Shown: positions 25,876 through 32,144, counted from the stretch's first letter. The stretch: DNA of 35,062 bases from Microvirga alba (GCF_015694465.1 NZ_JADQDO010000017.1:1-35062), one strand, 5' to 3'. Program-made: numbers and translations. The notes: generated by a model from the sequence alone, not told the origin.

Positions 25876-26121
25876 TCACTCGCCCCAAAGCTCATCGGAA
25901 AGCCTCTTGTCATCTTCCCACGTCGCGGGTTTTATTGTTGCAACTGCTGCGACTTTCGCAAGGAGTGGAGCCAACCGCTCCCGAACGGGAACCTTCTCGA
26001 TTTCTCCGTCCAGCTCGTGCTTGAGAACACGGCGCAATATCTCCGCTTTGGGCAGGCCACGTCGCTTATGCAGTTGTTCCAAGGCCTGCAAAACTGCCTC
26101 GTCTTTGATGTGGTAGGCCAT
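25876..26121 (-). CDS. vapB: VapB-type antitoxin
   Basis: An 81-residue antitoxin. The N-terminal part (AYHIKDEAVLQALEQLHKRRGLPKAEILRRVL) resembles the DNA-binding ribbon-helix-helix part of VapB/PSK-type antitoxins, and the C-terminal KRLSDELWGE resembles the toxin-binding tail of the group. It lies directly before vapC. Repeated GGTACC palindromes just upstream (26124-26165) are probable autoregulatory operators. Confidence 0.85.
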   Translation of the reverse strand: MAYHIKDEAVLQALEQLHKRRGLPKAEILRRVLKHELDGEIEKVPVRERLAPLLAKVAAVATIKPATWEDDKRLSDELWGE

Positions 26122-26123
26122 TT

Positions 26124-26165
26124 GGTACCCTTTCGATGGTATATTGGTACCCTAAATATGGTACC
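26124..26165. promoter_or_regulatory. vapBC operator-promoter with three GGTACC palindromes
   Basis: GGTACC occurs at 26124-26129, 26146-26151 and 26160-26165, with AT-rich sequence between them, directly before the vapB start. Repeated palindromes here fit autoregulation by the VapB-VapC complex. Confidence 0.6.
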
Positions 26166-26264
26166 GCCGCAACAAAAAAAGTACCTTCTGACGGATTGTC
26201 ACGTTTCGTTCTCCTTCGCCTCTGGCCGGTCCTCTCTCGGATTGGGCACGGCTCCCGCGTCCGA

Positions 26265-26319
26265 CTTTCGGCCTCCGAACCGAAAGAAAGTTGCAGCTAA
26301 GTCTATGATTTGCTATAGT
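26265..26319 (+). promoter_or_regulatory. Promoter of the Fic module
   Basis: TTGCAG at 26291-26296 and TATAGT at 26314-26319 with a 17-base spacer make a good sigma-70-type promoter. An inverted repeat CTTTCGG/CCGAAAG (26265-26286) lies directly upstream and could be an operator. Confidence 0.65.
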
Positions 26320-26343
26320 ATTGTCTCAATTGGAGTAATGAGC

Positions 26344-26607
26344 ATGGGTCTCCAAAGGGCCGCTCTGCATAAGCCCGCGAACCAATCGGTTGCCGCATAC
26401 GTTCGGGACCTCGCGGATATCTATTCCGTCGTCTACAGCGAGACGCCCGCTGACGATTTTGCCGAGACAGCCTCGCGCCTGGTTGGGGACGATCTGCCGC
26501 CTCCGGACGAGACCGAAAACCTGCTCGTGGCCTTGTACCGCGCTGGCGTCATAGACGCCCACGAGAGGACCAATCTGTTATTCAGGCATGTCCAGCAGAC
26601 GGCCTGA
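26344..26607 (+). CDS. VbhA-like putative antitoxin of the Fic protein
   Basis: An 87-residue protein from ATG 26344, chosen because GGAG lies 8 bases upstream; ATG 26338 is too near it. The C-terminal half (ASRLVGDDLPPPDETENLL then YRAGVIDAHERTNLLF) has the layout of VbhA antitoxins, in which a short helix inhibits the Fic ATP site and a second part ends G.(I/L)....... The stop overlaps the fic start as TGATG, so both are translated together. The usual inhibitory motif (S/T)xxxE(G/N) is not clearly present: SRLVGD stands where it is expected. The antitoxin assignment rests on gene order, size and loose similarity. Confidence 0.6.
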   Translation: MGLQRAALHKPANQSVAAYVRDLADIYSVVYSETPADDFAETASRLVGDDLPPPDETENLLVALYRAGVIDAHERTNLLFRHVQQTA

Positions 26608-27668
26608 TGACGTTTGACCCGTTCGGCGACTCCGAAACAAGCGGATACTTGAAAAACGCGGTCGGATCGAACGATCCGGCCGTGATCAAGCGCCTTGAGC
26701 GGGATGCCTTTCGCAGCAACTTGGATGAGGCCCTTGCGGCGCTCAAAGACAAGCGGGCTCTAACCTATCAAGACGTCCTCGATACCCACAAACGGCTCTT
26801 CTCAGATGTATATCCGTCCTGGGCCGGATCTGACCGGAGCGTGACCGCTCCGGATCTGGCGATTACGAAAGGCGGCCGAAACGACCTGTTCGCGCATCCC
26901 GGTGAGGTCAAGCTTGCCACCGAGTACGCGCTATCCAAAGGCCAAGATCAGGGCTTTATGCGGGAGAACCCCGGAACCGTCTTCGGCACCCTGGCCTATG
27001 CTCATCCTTTTCTGGAGGGAAATGGCCGCACTATCCTGGCTGTCCATAGCGAGTTGTGCCGCAGAGCGGGCATCCACATTGATTGGTCGGCGACGAAGGA
27101 AGGCGATTTCCTGAAAGCCCTAACGGCGGAACTTGATCGGCCTGGTAGAGCAATGAACGAGTTCTTGAGGCCTCACGTCCGGCAACAAGCCTTGGACGTG
27201 ACGAGAACATCAGAGAGTCTTCAGGCGATATTCCACCCCGCTCCGGGCGAAAGGAAATACCTAGTTTCGCCGCACAGCGTTCCCGACTTACCCGATGCCG
27301 TGGGGCGGGTTCTGTCTGAACATCGGGACATGCAAGCACGAATGAGGGTTGGAATCCCCTCCCCTTCTCCGGAGCTGCGGGCGGCTCTGAGCGCCTCGCC
27401 AGAGGAAAAGGGTCAACGTCTTCAGGCGACCGAGCTGAAAAAGGAATTCGGAAAGCTGGAAGCAGCCTTCCAACAACGGCTTTCGGGGGCCGATCGCAGC
27501 GCCATCAGAGGCAATCAGATAGAAGTCTTGGCGCAATCGCTCAAAGTCACTCCCGAAATCGCCCGCGACGTAGCGTCCCTGGTCAAACAGGTAGACGCCG
27601 GCAGGCAATTGCTTCGGGGCGAAGAGCGGATCGTGGCACCGTCGAGAGAGCCAGGCTTAAGTCGTTGA
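26607..27668 (+). CDS. Fic-domain toxin with BID-like C-terminus (VbhT-like)
   Basis: A 353-residue protein. The Fic domain covers about residues 1-195 with the catalytic motif HPFLEGNGR at 133-141 (His133) and the upstream flap region around TAPDLAITKGGRNDLF. Fic enzymes transfer AMP to target proteins; in VbhT of Bartonella the targets are bacterial topoisomerases. The C-terminal 150 residues contain PELRAALSASPEEKGQRLQ (255-273), similar to the BID box of TraA on this plasmid (DPEKVAAVLSSSPDRAGEL), and the protein ends REPGLSR, almost the TraA end RDPSLSR. This suggests a type IV secretion signal and delivery by the plasmid's own VirB channel. It is coupled to the small gene before it. Confidence 0.88.
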   Translation: MTFDPFGDSETSGYLKNAVGSNDPAVIKRLERDAFRSNLDEALAALKDKRALTYQDVLDTHKRLFSDVYPSWAGSDRSVTAPDLAITKGGRNDLFAHPGEVKLATEYALSKGQDQGFMRENPGTVFGTLAYAHPFLEGNGRTILAVHSELCRRAGIHIDWSATKEGDFLKALTAELDRPGRAMNEFLRPHVRQQALDVTRTSESLQAIFHPAPGERKYLVSPHSVPDLPDAVGRVLSEHRDMQARMRVGIPSPSPELRAALSASPEEKGQRLQATELKKEFGKLEAAFQQRLSGADRSAIRGNQIEVLAQSLKVTPEIARDVASLVKQVDAGRQLLRGEERIVAPSREPGLSR

Positions 27669-27698
27669 CTATGGCAACGCGGGAAAAGGAAATCCGCC

Positions 27699-28256
27699 CT
27701 ACGAAGAGCGGATAACCTTAAGAGATTCGACGATTTTAGAGGTCCGCCCCTCGAATTCGGGCCGTGGCATGTTCTGGAAAATCAGGTGCCCGATGGACTC
27801 CACCTGATCGGTGGCCTTGCACCAAACTTGCAGCCCGTAATGGATGATAAGTCGCTCCAACTCGTCAGCGGTCAGGCTCCGCAATGTGGAGAGCAGATTC
27901 TTTTCCGCGCCGTCGCTCATGGAGCGGCTGCAAAAGACGTAGTTAGCTCCGAAATGAACGGGCTCGCCCGCAAGCTTATGATCCAAATAACCCTTGCAAT
28001 CCGTCATGCCGTCAAAGGTCGCCCCCTGGAAGGCTTTGGCGATCGCCTCGACCTGGCGCGTAAGAGGACCGTCCTCCCAACTCACAGTCACGGAAGCGCC
28101 GCCGCTGTAGGTCTTGCTTTTGACCTTGAATTTGACCTCGGGAAAGGCCTCCTTGAGAGCCAGCCGAACAAGCTTGGCGGTTTCTACACATGAGACGTAG
28201 CGGGTCTGAGGGACGTTTTGGTTAGCTGCCGGAATAAGCGCCGAAACCTGAGCCAT
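27699..28256 (-). CDS. LPD29-domain protein
   Basis: A 185-residue cytoplasmic protein. RYVSCVETAKLVRLALKEAFPEVKF, VKSKTYSGGASVTVSWEDGP and FDGMTDCKGYLDHK form the LPD29 domain, first defined in large polyvalent proteins of phages and plasmids and also found as small stand-alone proteins. Its activity is not known; anti-restriction or host-takeover roles have been proposed for such domains because of their company. It converges on fic. Upstream lies a long GC-rich leader with a foldback repeat (28304-28485) shared with the gene at 30359. Confidence 0.7.
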   Translation of the reverse strand: MAQVSALIPAANQNVPQTRYVSCVETAKLVRLALKEAFPEVKFKVKSKTYSGGASVTVSWEDGPLTRQVEAIAKAFQGATFDGMTDCKGYLDHKLAGEPVHFGANYVFCSRSMSDGAEKNLLSTLRSLTADELERLIIHYGLQVWCKATDQVESIGHLIFQNMPRPEFEGRTSKIVESLKVIRSS

Positions 28257-28279
28257 GGTGTTCTCTCCTTTATGGTCTT

Positions 28280-28305
28280 GGGATGCAAAGCTGCTGCTGC
28301 ATCCC
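28280..28305. promoter_or_regulatory. Hairpin in the leader of the LPD29 gene
   Basis: A perfect 8-bp inverted repeat GGGATGCA/TGCATCCC with a 10-base spacer lies 24 bases before the start codon. It is at the edge of the repeat element X and may be part of a leader structure. Confidence 0.45.
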
Positions 28306-28485
28306 TGCCTCGTGGCGAACAGCGTGGAGAGTGGGGGGCAACCCCGGAGGCCGGAGGGGGATCACCCACCGGGAAGGCGCGGAGCGGCTGGACGGCCGCC
28401 GCAGGCGGTCCTGGCAGGCCTTTAGGCCGAAGGATGGGGATACCGGCCGTAAGCGGGTTGCGTGGGGAGAGAGGGCCGCGCGCCT
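28304..28485 (-). repeat. Element X, copy 1 (about 180 bp, foldback)
   Basis: This block aligns from end to end with 30784-30960. Shared landmarks on the plus strand are GTGGCGAAC, CCGGAGGGGGATCACCCAC, GGCGGTCCTG/GAGCGGTCCTG, CGAAGGATGGGGA and GGGTTGC. A small hairpin GGCC-TTTA-GGCC (28417-28428) corresponds to GGGC-GAGA-GCCC in the other copy, and AGAGAGG/CCTCTCT corresponds to GGAGGGC/GCCCTCC, so pairing is kept while sequence changes. It lies just upstream of a minus-strand gene in both cases. I know of no named family that it fits. Confidence 0.7.
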
Positions 28486-28551
28486 CTCTTCCCATCCTGC
28501 GCCAAAGAGGCGCGCTGTGTCTGAATGAAAAGAGGGAGGCCTTGAGCCTCC
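28478..28551. repeat. Inverted repeats between elements X and Y
   Basis: GCGCGCCTCT (28478-28487) pairs with AGAGGCGCGC (28506-28515), a perfect 10-bp match. GGGAGGC/GCCTCCC forms a second hairpin at about 28533-28551. The corresponding place in the 31.2 kb block also has hairpins (GCCTCA/TGAGGC and GAGACAG/CTGTCTC) of different sequence. Confidence 0.55.
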
Positions 28552-28558
28552 CTGTTGA

Positions 28559-28659
28559 GCTGTCCAGTCGCGTGAAACGGCAGTAGCGACCGGAGCGTAA
28601 GCGCAGCTGGCCCGAGGCCCCCGCGCATTCCATAAAGCGCTGTAGGGGAGCCGAGGGCC
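28559..28659 (-). repeat. Element Y, copy 2 (downstream of the RHH partition gene)
   Basis: About 100 bp from CTGTCCAGTCGCGTGAAACGG to GGGGAGCCGAGGGCC. It matches 31249-31350 directly and 24949-25048 in reverse complement. It begins about 64 bases after the stop codon at 28723, in the orientation of that gene. Confidence 0.7.
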
Positions 28660-28722
28660 AGAAGGATAGCGGAATAGGGTGGCCTTTCGCTTGCGCCGAG
28701 CCCTTCGGGTCGACAGCGGCTT

Positions 28723-29109
28723 TTATCTCGGCGTGACTTTTCCCGCCTGCCGGTCTTGCTCCAAACGCTCGAAAGCGAGCTCCATCACGTCGGCAACGGT
28801 CTTGAGCCGGAGTTGATCGACAAGTCTATAAATCAGCTCGCGGGTATCCGGCCGGAGTTTCACGGTAAACTGCTCAGTGCGGCCCGTGATACGCTGCCTA
28901 CTGGCGCGCGTCGGCGACTGTGCCGGGATCGGCGCGGCCAAAGCTCCCGGGGCTGGCGCGGGAGCCTCGGTCGGGACAGTGGGCCGATCAAAGCCGGAGG
29001 CCTGCGCTACGGCCTTAGCCGCGTCCTTGGCCCCTGGCGAGGCCTGTCGGGGGGTCACGGGAATATCGTCCATTTCGAGACTCACGTCGATTTTACGCCG
29101 CTCGGCCAT
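28723..29109 (-). CDS. Ribbon-helix-helix partition partner (ParB/VirC2-like)
   Basis: A 128-residue protein: a disordered Pro/Ala-rich N-terminal half and a C-terminal ribbon-helix-helix region (TEQFTVKLRPDTRELIYRLV then LKTVADVMELAFERLEQ). Proteins of this shape serve as the centromere-binding partner of a ParA ATPase, and VirC2 of Ti plasmids is also RHH. It overlaps the end of parA by 17 bases and has GGTGAACC just before its ATG. The iteron-like DNA at 29900-30020 is the probable binding site. Confidence 0.7.
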   Translation of the reverse strand: MAERRKIDVSLEMDDIPVTPRQASPGAKDAAKAVAQASGFDRPTVPTEAPAPAPGALAAPIPAQSPTRASRQRITGRTEQFTVKLRPDTRELIYRLVDQLRLKTVADVMELAFERLEQDRQAGKVTPR

Positions 29110-29812
29110 GGTTCACCTTCCAACGTTCTACCACCTCTTTAGCGAAGGCCGCTGCGTTCACCTTGGCCTTGTCTAGCTGCGGGGCAGCTACCTTCCCTTC
29201 CAGGCCGTTTAAGGTAGTCCCAAAGGCAAAAAGAGCCTTGTAGGCCTCTCGCTCGATCAGCTTGGTTTCGAGGATCGGAATGTTTGCCTCCTCAAACTGC
29301 TGCTGAATGGCTTTGGCGGATTGGGTCAAGATGGCCGCGTTGGCCCGTTGCCAAACGACGGCGCAGTCAATGTCCGCTCTGATCGTCTTTTTCTGCCGGT
29401 AGACGAGCTTGATGGTCTTTGCGGCCTCGTCGGCGTCGAGCTGCGAGGCCTGAACCGGGATGACGACGACATCAGACTGGCCCATGGCATAGGATAGGGC
29501 GATATTGGCCGAACCTTCCAGGTCCACCAAAACGAACTGATTACGGCCGGATTCCTCCTCAATCGTCTCGATGATATTGTTCTCTGTGACGTTGGGGATG
29601 ACTCTAAGGGTAGGCGGAAGCTCGGGGTTCTGAGCCCAAGGTTCTCCCGGCATCAAATTCGGATCGCGCGCCCATGCGGCGATTGGTTGGTTGGGGTCAG
29701 CGTCCAAAAGCGCCACGCTGCCCCCCGCGTCCGCATAGACGGAAGCTAGAACGACGGCGGCTGTGGTCTTCCCTGCCCCGCCCTTTGAACTCACCATAGA
29801 AATTACAGGCAT
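29093..29812 (-). CDS. parA: ParA-family partition ATPase (VirC1-like)
   Basis: A 239-residue P-loop ATPase without an N-terminal helix-turn-helix, as in type Ib ParA. The deviant Walker A is SSKGGAGKTTAAVVLA, with ALLDADPNQPIAAW after it and FVLVDLEGSANIALSYAM as Walker B region. AGGAGG stands shortly before ATG 29812. VirC1 of Ti plasmids belongs to the same group, so a relaxosome-enhancing role is possible, but partner and iteron-like DNA point to segregation of the plasmid. It would supply the partition function that repC-type replicons usually have from repAB. Confidence 0.88.
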   Translation of the reverse strand: MPVISMVSSKGGAGKTTAAVVLASVYADAGGSVALLDADPNQPIAAWARDPNLMPGEPWAQNPELPPTLRVIPNVTENNIIETIEEESGRNQFVLVDLEGSANIALSYAMGQSDVVVIPVQASQLDADEAAKTIKLVYRQKKTIRADIDCAVVWQRANAAILTQSAKAIQQQFEEANIPILETKLIEREAYKALFAFGTTLNGLEGKVAAPQLDKAKVNAAAFAKEVVERWKVNHGRAA

Positions 29813-29902
29813 CCTTTGCCCTCCTTTGCCTTACCCCACTAAAGGCACCCTAACGAAAGAAAGTTAAACCATTCCTAAGGAAAGGAAATAATGGGAACCA
29901 AC

Positions 29903-30017
29903 CGGAAGCCGAAGGAAAGAAAAGTTTCCGACCGTTTTCCACAGAAAACCTACGGAAACCTTCGGAAGCCTTGCCTTCCGAAGGCTGCGGAAAGTTAACC
30001 TTCGGAAACCAACGGAA
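29903..30017. repeat. Candidate centromere (parS) with CGGAA iterons
   Basis: Upstream of parA the motif CGGAA occurs at 29903, 29953, 29963, 29988, 30003 and 30013, and inverted (TTCCG) at 29926 and 29976. All spacings of the direct copies are multiples of 5 bases (50, 10, 25, 15, 10). The extended form is ACCTWCGGAAACC. A perfect 10-bp inverted repeat CCTTCGGAAG/CTTCCGAAGG lies at 29959-29984. RHH partition proteins bind such short repeats beside their operon. The area also holds the parA promoter, which I could not fix. Confidence 0.6.
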
Positions 30018-30070
30018 AGGCTTGCTTTCAGTGCAAAAGAAAAGGAGGCTCTCGGGCCTCCCCCTAAAAC

Positions 30071-30268
30071 TCAGTTCGCCAAAGCCTTGCCGAAATCATC
30101 AATCATTTTCTTTCTCTTGGCCGCCTCGGCGTCCGTAGCGGCTTGTTGTTTTTGCATGATCTCAAGCTGCGCAGCGGCAATTCGTTGGTTCTCAATATAG
30201 TTGAGGCCCGCGTAACCGATAGCAGCTCCAATAACAGCCGCCAGGACGATGAGTACGAGTTTGTTCAT
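30071..30268 (-). CDS. Small single-span membrane protein, 65 aa
   Basis: A 65-residue protein from ATG 30268 (MNKLVLIVLAAVIGAAIGYAG), with a GGAG ribosome site. One N-terminal membrane helix (residues 3-20) is followed by a charged helix rich in Ala, Gln and Lys (AAQLEIMQKQQAATDAEAAK), likely a short coiled coil. The frame is open 19 codons further up but that extension has no ribosome site. I do not recognise the family; entry exclusion or channel accessory proteins can look like this, but nothing specific supports that. Confidence 0.6.
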   Translation of the reverse strand: MNKLVLIVLAAVIGAAIGYAGLNYIENQRIAAAQLEIMQKQQAATDAEAAKRKKMIDDFGKALAN

Positions 30269-30358
30269 GGATAGCTCCGTGTCACGAAAGAAGGGAGATT
30301 TAACCGCTTGTTGTAACGTTGCCATAAATAGGCTGAGAGGGCGAGGCCGCCAAAAGCC

Positions 30359-30739
30359 TCAAAACAGCGCGAGCTGACCGGCCCGATTTACCGGGAATTG
30401 TGTGGGCACCGGCTCGACGAGAACCTCGTCCTCGTTGGCCCCAAAAAGCTTCAGAATCCGGCCATCCACGGCGACGAGTTCATTCAGACACCCGAGATCC
30501 TTGCCCGTGTGCCGTCCATACTTTTCAGGGGTGGCGTAGACGATCGAATACGTTTCCAACCCTTCCGGGTAGTCCAGCTTGAGGGGATTCCAAATCGGGT
30601 GCGGTCCCGAAACGTTGGTGACGATTCCGCCCGTCCCGTAGCTAGTCCGAACGGTCATACCGGGCTTCACCATATCCGCGACGGTTGGTTGCCCGTCTGG
30701 TGTTTGTCGGTAGCGATCAGGCTTATCGGTTGCCGTCAT
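30359..30739 (-). CDS. Conserved plasmid hypothetical protein, 126 aa
   Basis: A 126-residue soluble protein with a beta-rich look: VKPGMTVRTSYGTGGIVTNV, YSIVYATPEKYG and LNELVAVDGRILKLFGANEDEV. I recall similar unnamed proteins on alphaproteobacterial plasmids but know no function. GGAGAGAG precedes ATG 30739. As with the LPD29 gene, its 5' side carries a copy of the foldback element X, which suggests that the two genes are controlled in the same way. Confidence 0.65.
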   Translation of the reverse strand: MTATDKPDRYRQTPDGQPTVADMVKPGMTVRTSYGTGGIVTNVSGPHPIWNPLKLDYPEGLETYSIVYATPEKYGRHTGKDLGCLNELVAVDGRILKLFGANEDEVLVEPVPTQFPVNRAGQLALF

Positions 30740-30783
30740 GTTTCTCTCTCCTGATTTTCGGTCGCTGGCCTACGGCCTGCGGC

Positions 30784-30960
30784 CCTGCCACGTGGCGAAC
30801 GCGGGTCGGAGAGGGGGCAACTCTGGAAGCCGGAGGGGGATCACCCACTGGGGCGCGGAACGCGCCTGGCGGCCGCCGTAGAGCGGTCCTGCAGGGCGAG
30901 AGCCCGAAGGATGGGGAGACCGGCTGCGAATGGGTTGCAGGGAGAGGGAGGGCAGAGCCC
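30784..30960 (-). repeat. Element X, copy 2
   Basis: Partner of 28304-28485 and placed the same way, about 45 bases upstream of a minus-strand start codon. It includes the hairpins GGGC-GAGA-GCCC (30894-30905) and GGAGGGC-AGA-GCCCTCC (30947-30963, followed by TTT). These occupy the positions of differently sequenced hairpins in copy 1. Confidence 0.7.
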
Positions 30961-31248
30961 TCCTTTCCCGCGCACTTAACACTTTTGAAAAGCTCGTCGC
31001 TGGCGACGGCCTCAACCGAACTCTGTAAAGCGGCACCCGCAGGAGCGTCAGCATAGCGACGGCGCAGCCGGGACGCGGAACCGAGTGCCGGCCGGAATCG
31101 GCGGGTAAAATGCAGCCGCAGGAGTGCCAGCATAGCGGCGACCGCAAAGCGGTCGGCCACGGGACCGACTGCATCCGCCGAGGCGGTGCATCAGCCTCAT
31201 CTTGAGGCTAGAGGAGACAGGGGAGGGGGTTCACCCTCGCTGTCTCGA
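30961..31248. other. Non-coding spacer with short repeats
   Basis: Between elements X and Y, 288 bp without a convincing gene. It contains two related segments, GGAGCGTCAGCATAGCGAC (about 31044) and GGAGTGCCAGCATAGCGGC (about 31122), the hairpin GCCTCA/TGAGGC at about 31193-31207 and GAGACAG/CTGTCTC arms at about 31213-31246. Open frames on both strands here have no ribosome site and run through the repeats. Confidence 0.5.
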
Positions 31249-31350
31249 CCTGTCCAGGCGCGTTAAGCGGTAGCAGCGCCCGGAGCGTCAGCGGAGCAGG
31301 CCCGAGGCCCCCGCGCTTCCCATAAAACGCCGAAGGGGTGCCGAGGGCCT
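31249..31350 (-). repeat. Element Y, copy 3 (downstream of the SRAP-like gene)
   Basis: From CCTGTCCAGGCGCGTTAAGCGG to GGGGTGCCGAGGGCC. It matches 28559-28659 directly and 24949-25048 in reverse complement. It begins about 10 bases after the stop codon at 31360, in the orientation of that gene. Confidence 0.7.
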
Positions 31351-31359
31351 GTGGTCAGG

Positions 31360-31641
31360 TCACTCGTCATCCTTGGGTGAGAAGAGAAAGTGCAAAACTA
31401 TCGTGGGAATAGTGCTGCCGAAGATGATGGCGGCCCTGATGATGAAGTCCAATGTTCGATATTCCGCTCCTGAGGGGGAGAATGTGAAATACGAAATCGC
31501 TATAATGGCGAATCCGGCCATCCAAATGTTCGCCGCATTCTCTTTGATGAAAAGGCCTTTTTTGCCCACGCTATCGTGGCGAACCTTGAACAGGCGACGC
31601 ATGGCCTCTTGTGCCGTCGTAACTGAATAGAGATTGCGCAT
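31360..31641 (-). CDS. SRAP (YedK)-like N-terminus fused to membrane segments, Cys2 replaced
   Basis: A 93-residue protein from ATG 31641. Its first 26 residues (MRNLYSVTTAQEAMRRLFKV) resemble the start of SRAP/YedK proteins (MCNLYS.T..QEAIR.LF.V), which use Cys2 to trap abasic sites in single-stranded DNA. Here codon 2 is CGC (Arg) where TGC (Cys) would be one base away. The rest of the SRAP domain is missing; instead two hydrophobic segments (about residues 40-57 and 68-87) follow, ending SPKDDE. It is therefore a relic or a repurposed small membrane protein. An in-frame ATG ten codons upstream is possible. Confidence 0.6.
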   Translation of the reverse strand: MRNLYSVTTAQEAMRRLFKVRHDSVGKKGLFIKENAANIWMAGFAIIAISYFTFSPSGAEYRTLDFIIRAAIIFGSTIPTIVLHFLFSPKDDE

Positions 31642-31781
31642 ACCGTCTCGCCCCCACGTCAGGCAACCCATCGTATATGCCAGTCATCAGAGGCCTTCCT
31701 TTTGTGTTTCAATCTTTGATAAATGTTTACACGCAATACAGGCGGCTTCAATCGGGGGGTACCTGTTGATGGGGGATTACC

Positions 31782-32144
31782 ATGGCACTAGGGCGCTTCA
31801 CCGTTCATGCAGGTGATTTCCGCAAGGGAAATGAACACCAATTCTTACGCGGGAAGCTTTTAATGAAGAAGCCGAAAGGTTTCTTCCGAGAGACGGTGCG
31901 TCTCGATGCCGTTGAGAGCGTTGAGGTTGCATCAGAGGAATCCGTGAAGCGTCTCGGCGGAACTATTGGATGGGGAGTGGCCGGAGCGGTTTTGCTTGGC
32001 CCTGTAGGGTTGCTCGCGGGCCTTCTGGCAGGCGGTAGAGGCAAGGACGTGACGTTTGTATGCAAATTGAAAGATGGACGGAAATTTCTTGCCACAGCGT
32101 CATCGAAAATGTTCGTTGAATTGCAAGCCATGACCTTCCGATAG
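31782..32144 (+). CDS. Conserved hypothetical protein with glycine-rich membrane segment, 120 aa
   Basis: A 120-residue protein starting MALGRFTVHAGDFRKGNEHQF. The N-terminal part looks like a small PH-like beta domain (RETVRLDAVESVEVASEES), followed by a Gly/Ala/Leu-rich hairpin (WGVAGAVLLGPVGLLAGLLAGG) that may enter a membrane, and a last beta part (VTFVCKLKDGRKFLATAS). Similar unnamed proteins are widespread in bacteria. GGGGG precedes the ATG. It is one of the few plus-strand genes in this region and stands alone. Confidence 0.7.
   Translation: MALGRFTVHAGDFRKGNEHQFLRGKLLMKKPKGFFRETVRLDAVESVEVASEESVKRLGGTIGWGVAGAVLLGPVGLLAGLLAGGRGKDVTFVCKLKDGRKFLATASSKMFVELQAMTFR

Noticed and set aside
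28184..28633. A minus-strand frame of 149 codons and plus-strand frames of 81-122 codons upstream of the LPD29 gene
   Set aside because: They lie in the repeat elements X and Y, and the two copies of X do not preserve a common reading frame (indels that are not multiples of three).
30723..31174. Two overlapping minus-strand frames of 134-145 codons
   Set aside because: They run through elements X and their spacer, have no ribosome site and encode Arg/Pro/Ala-rich low-complexity products.
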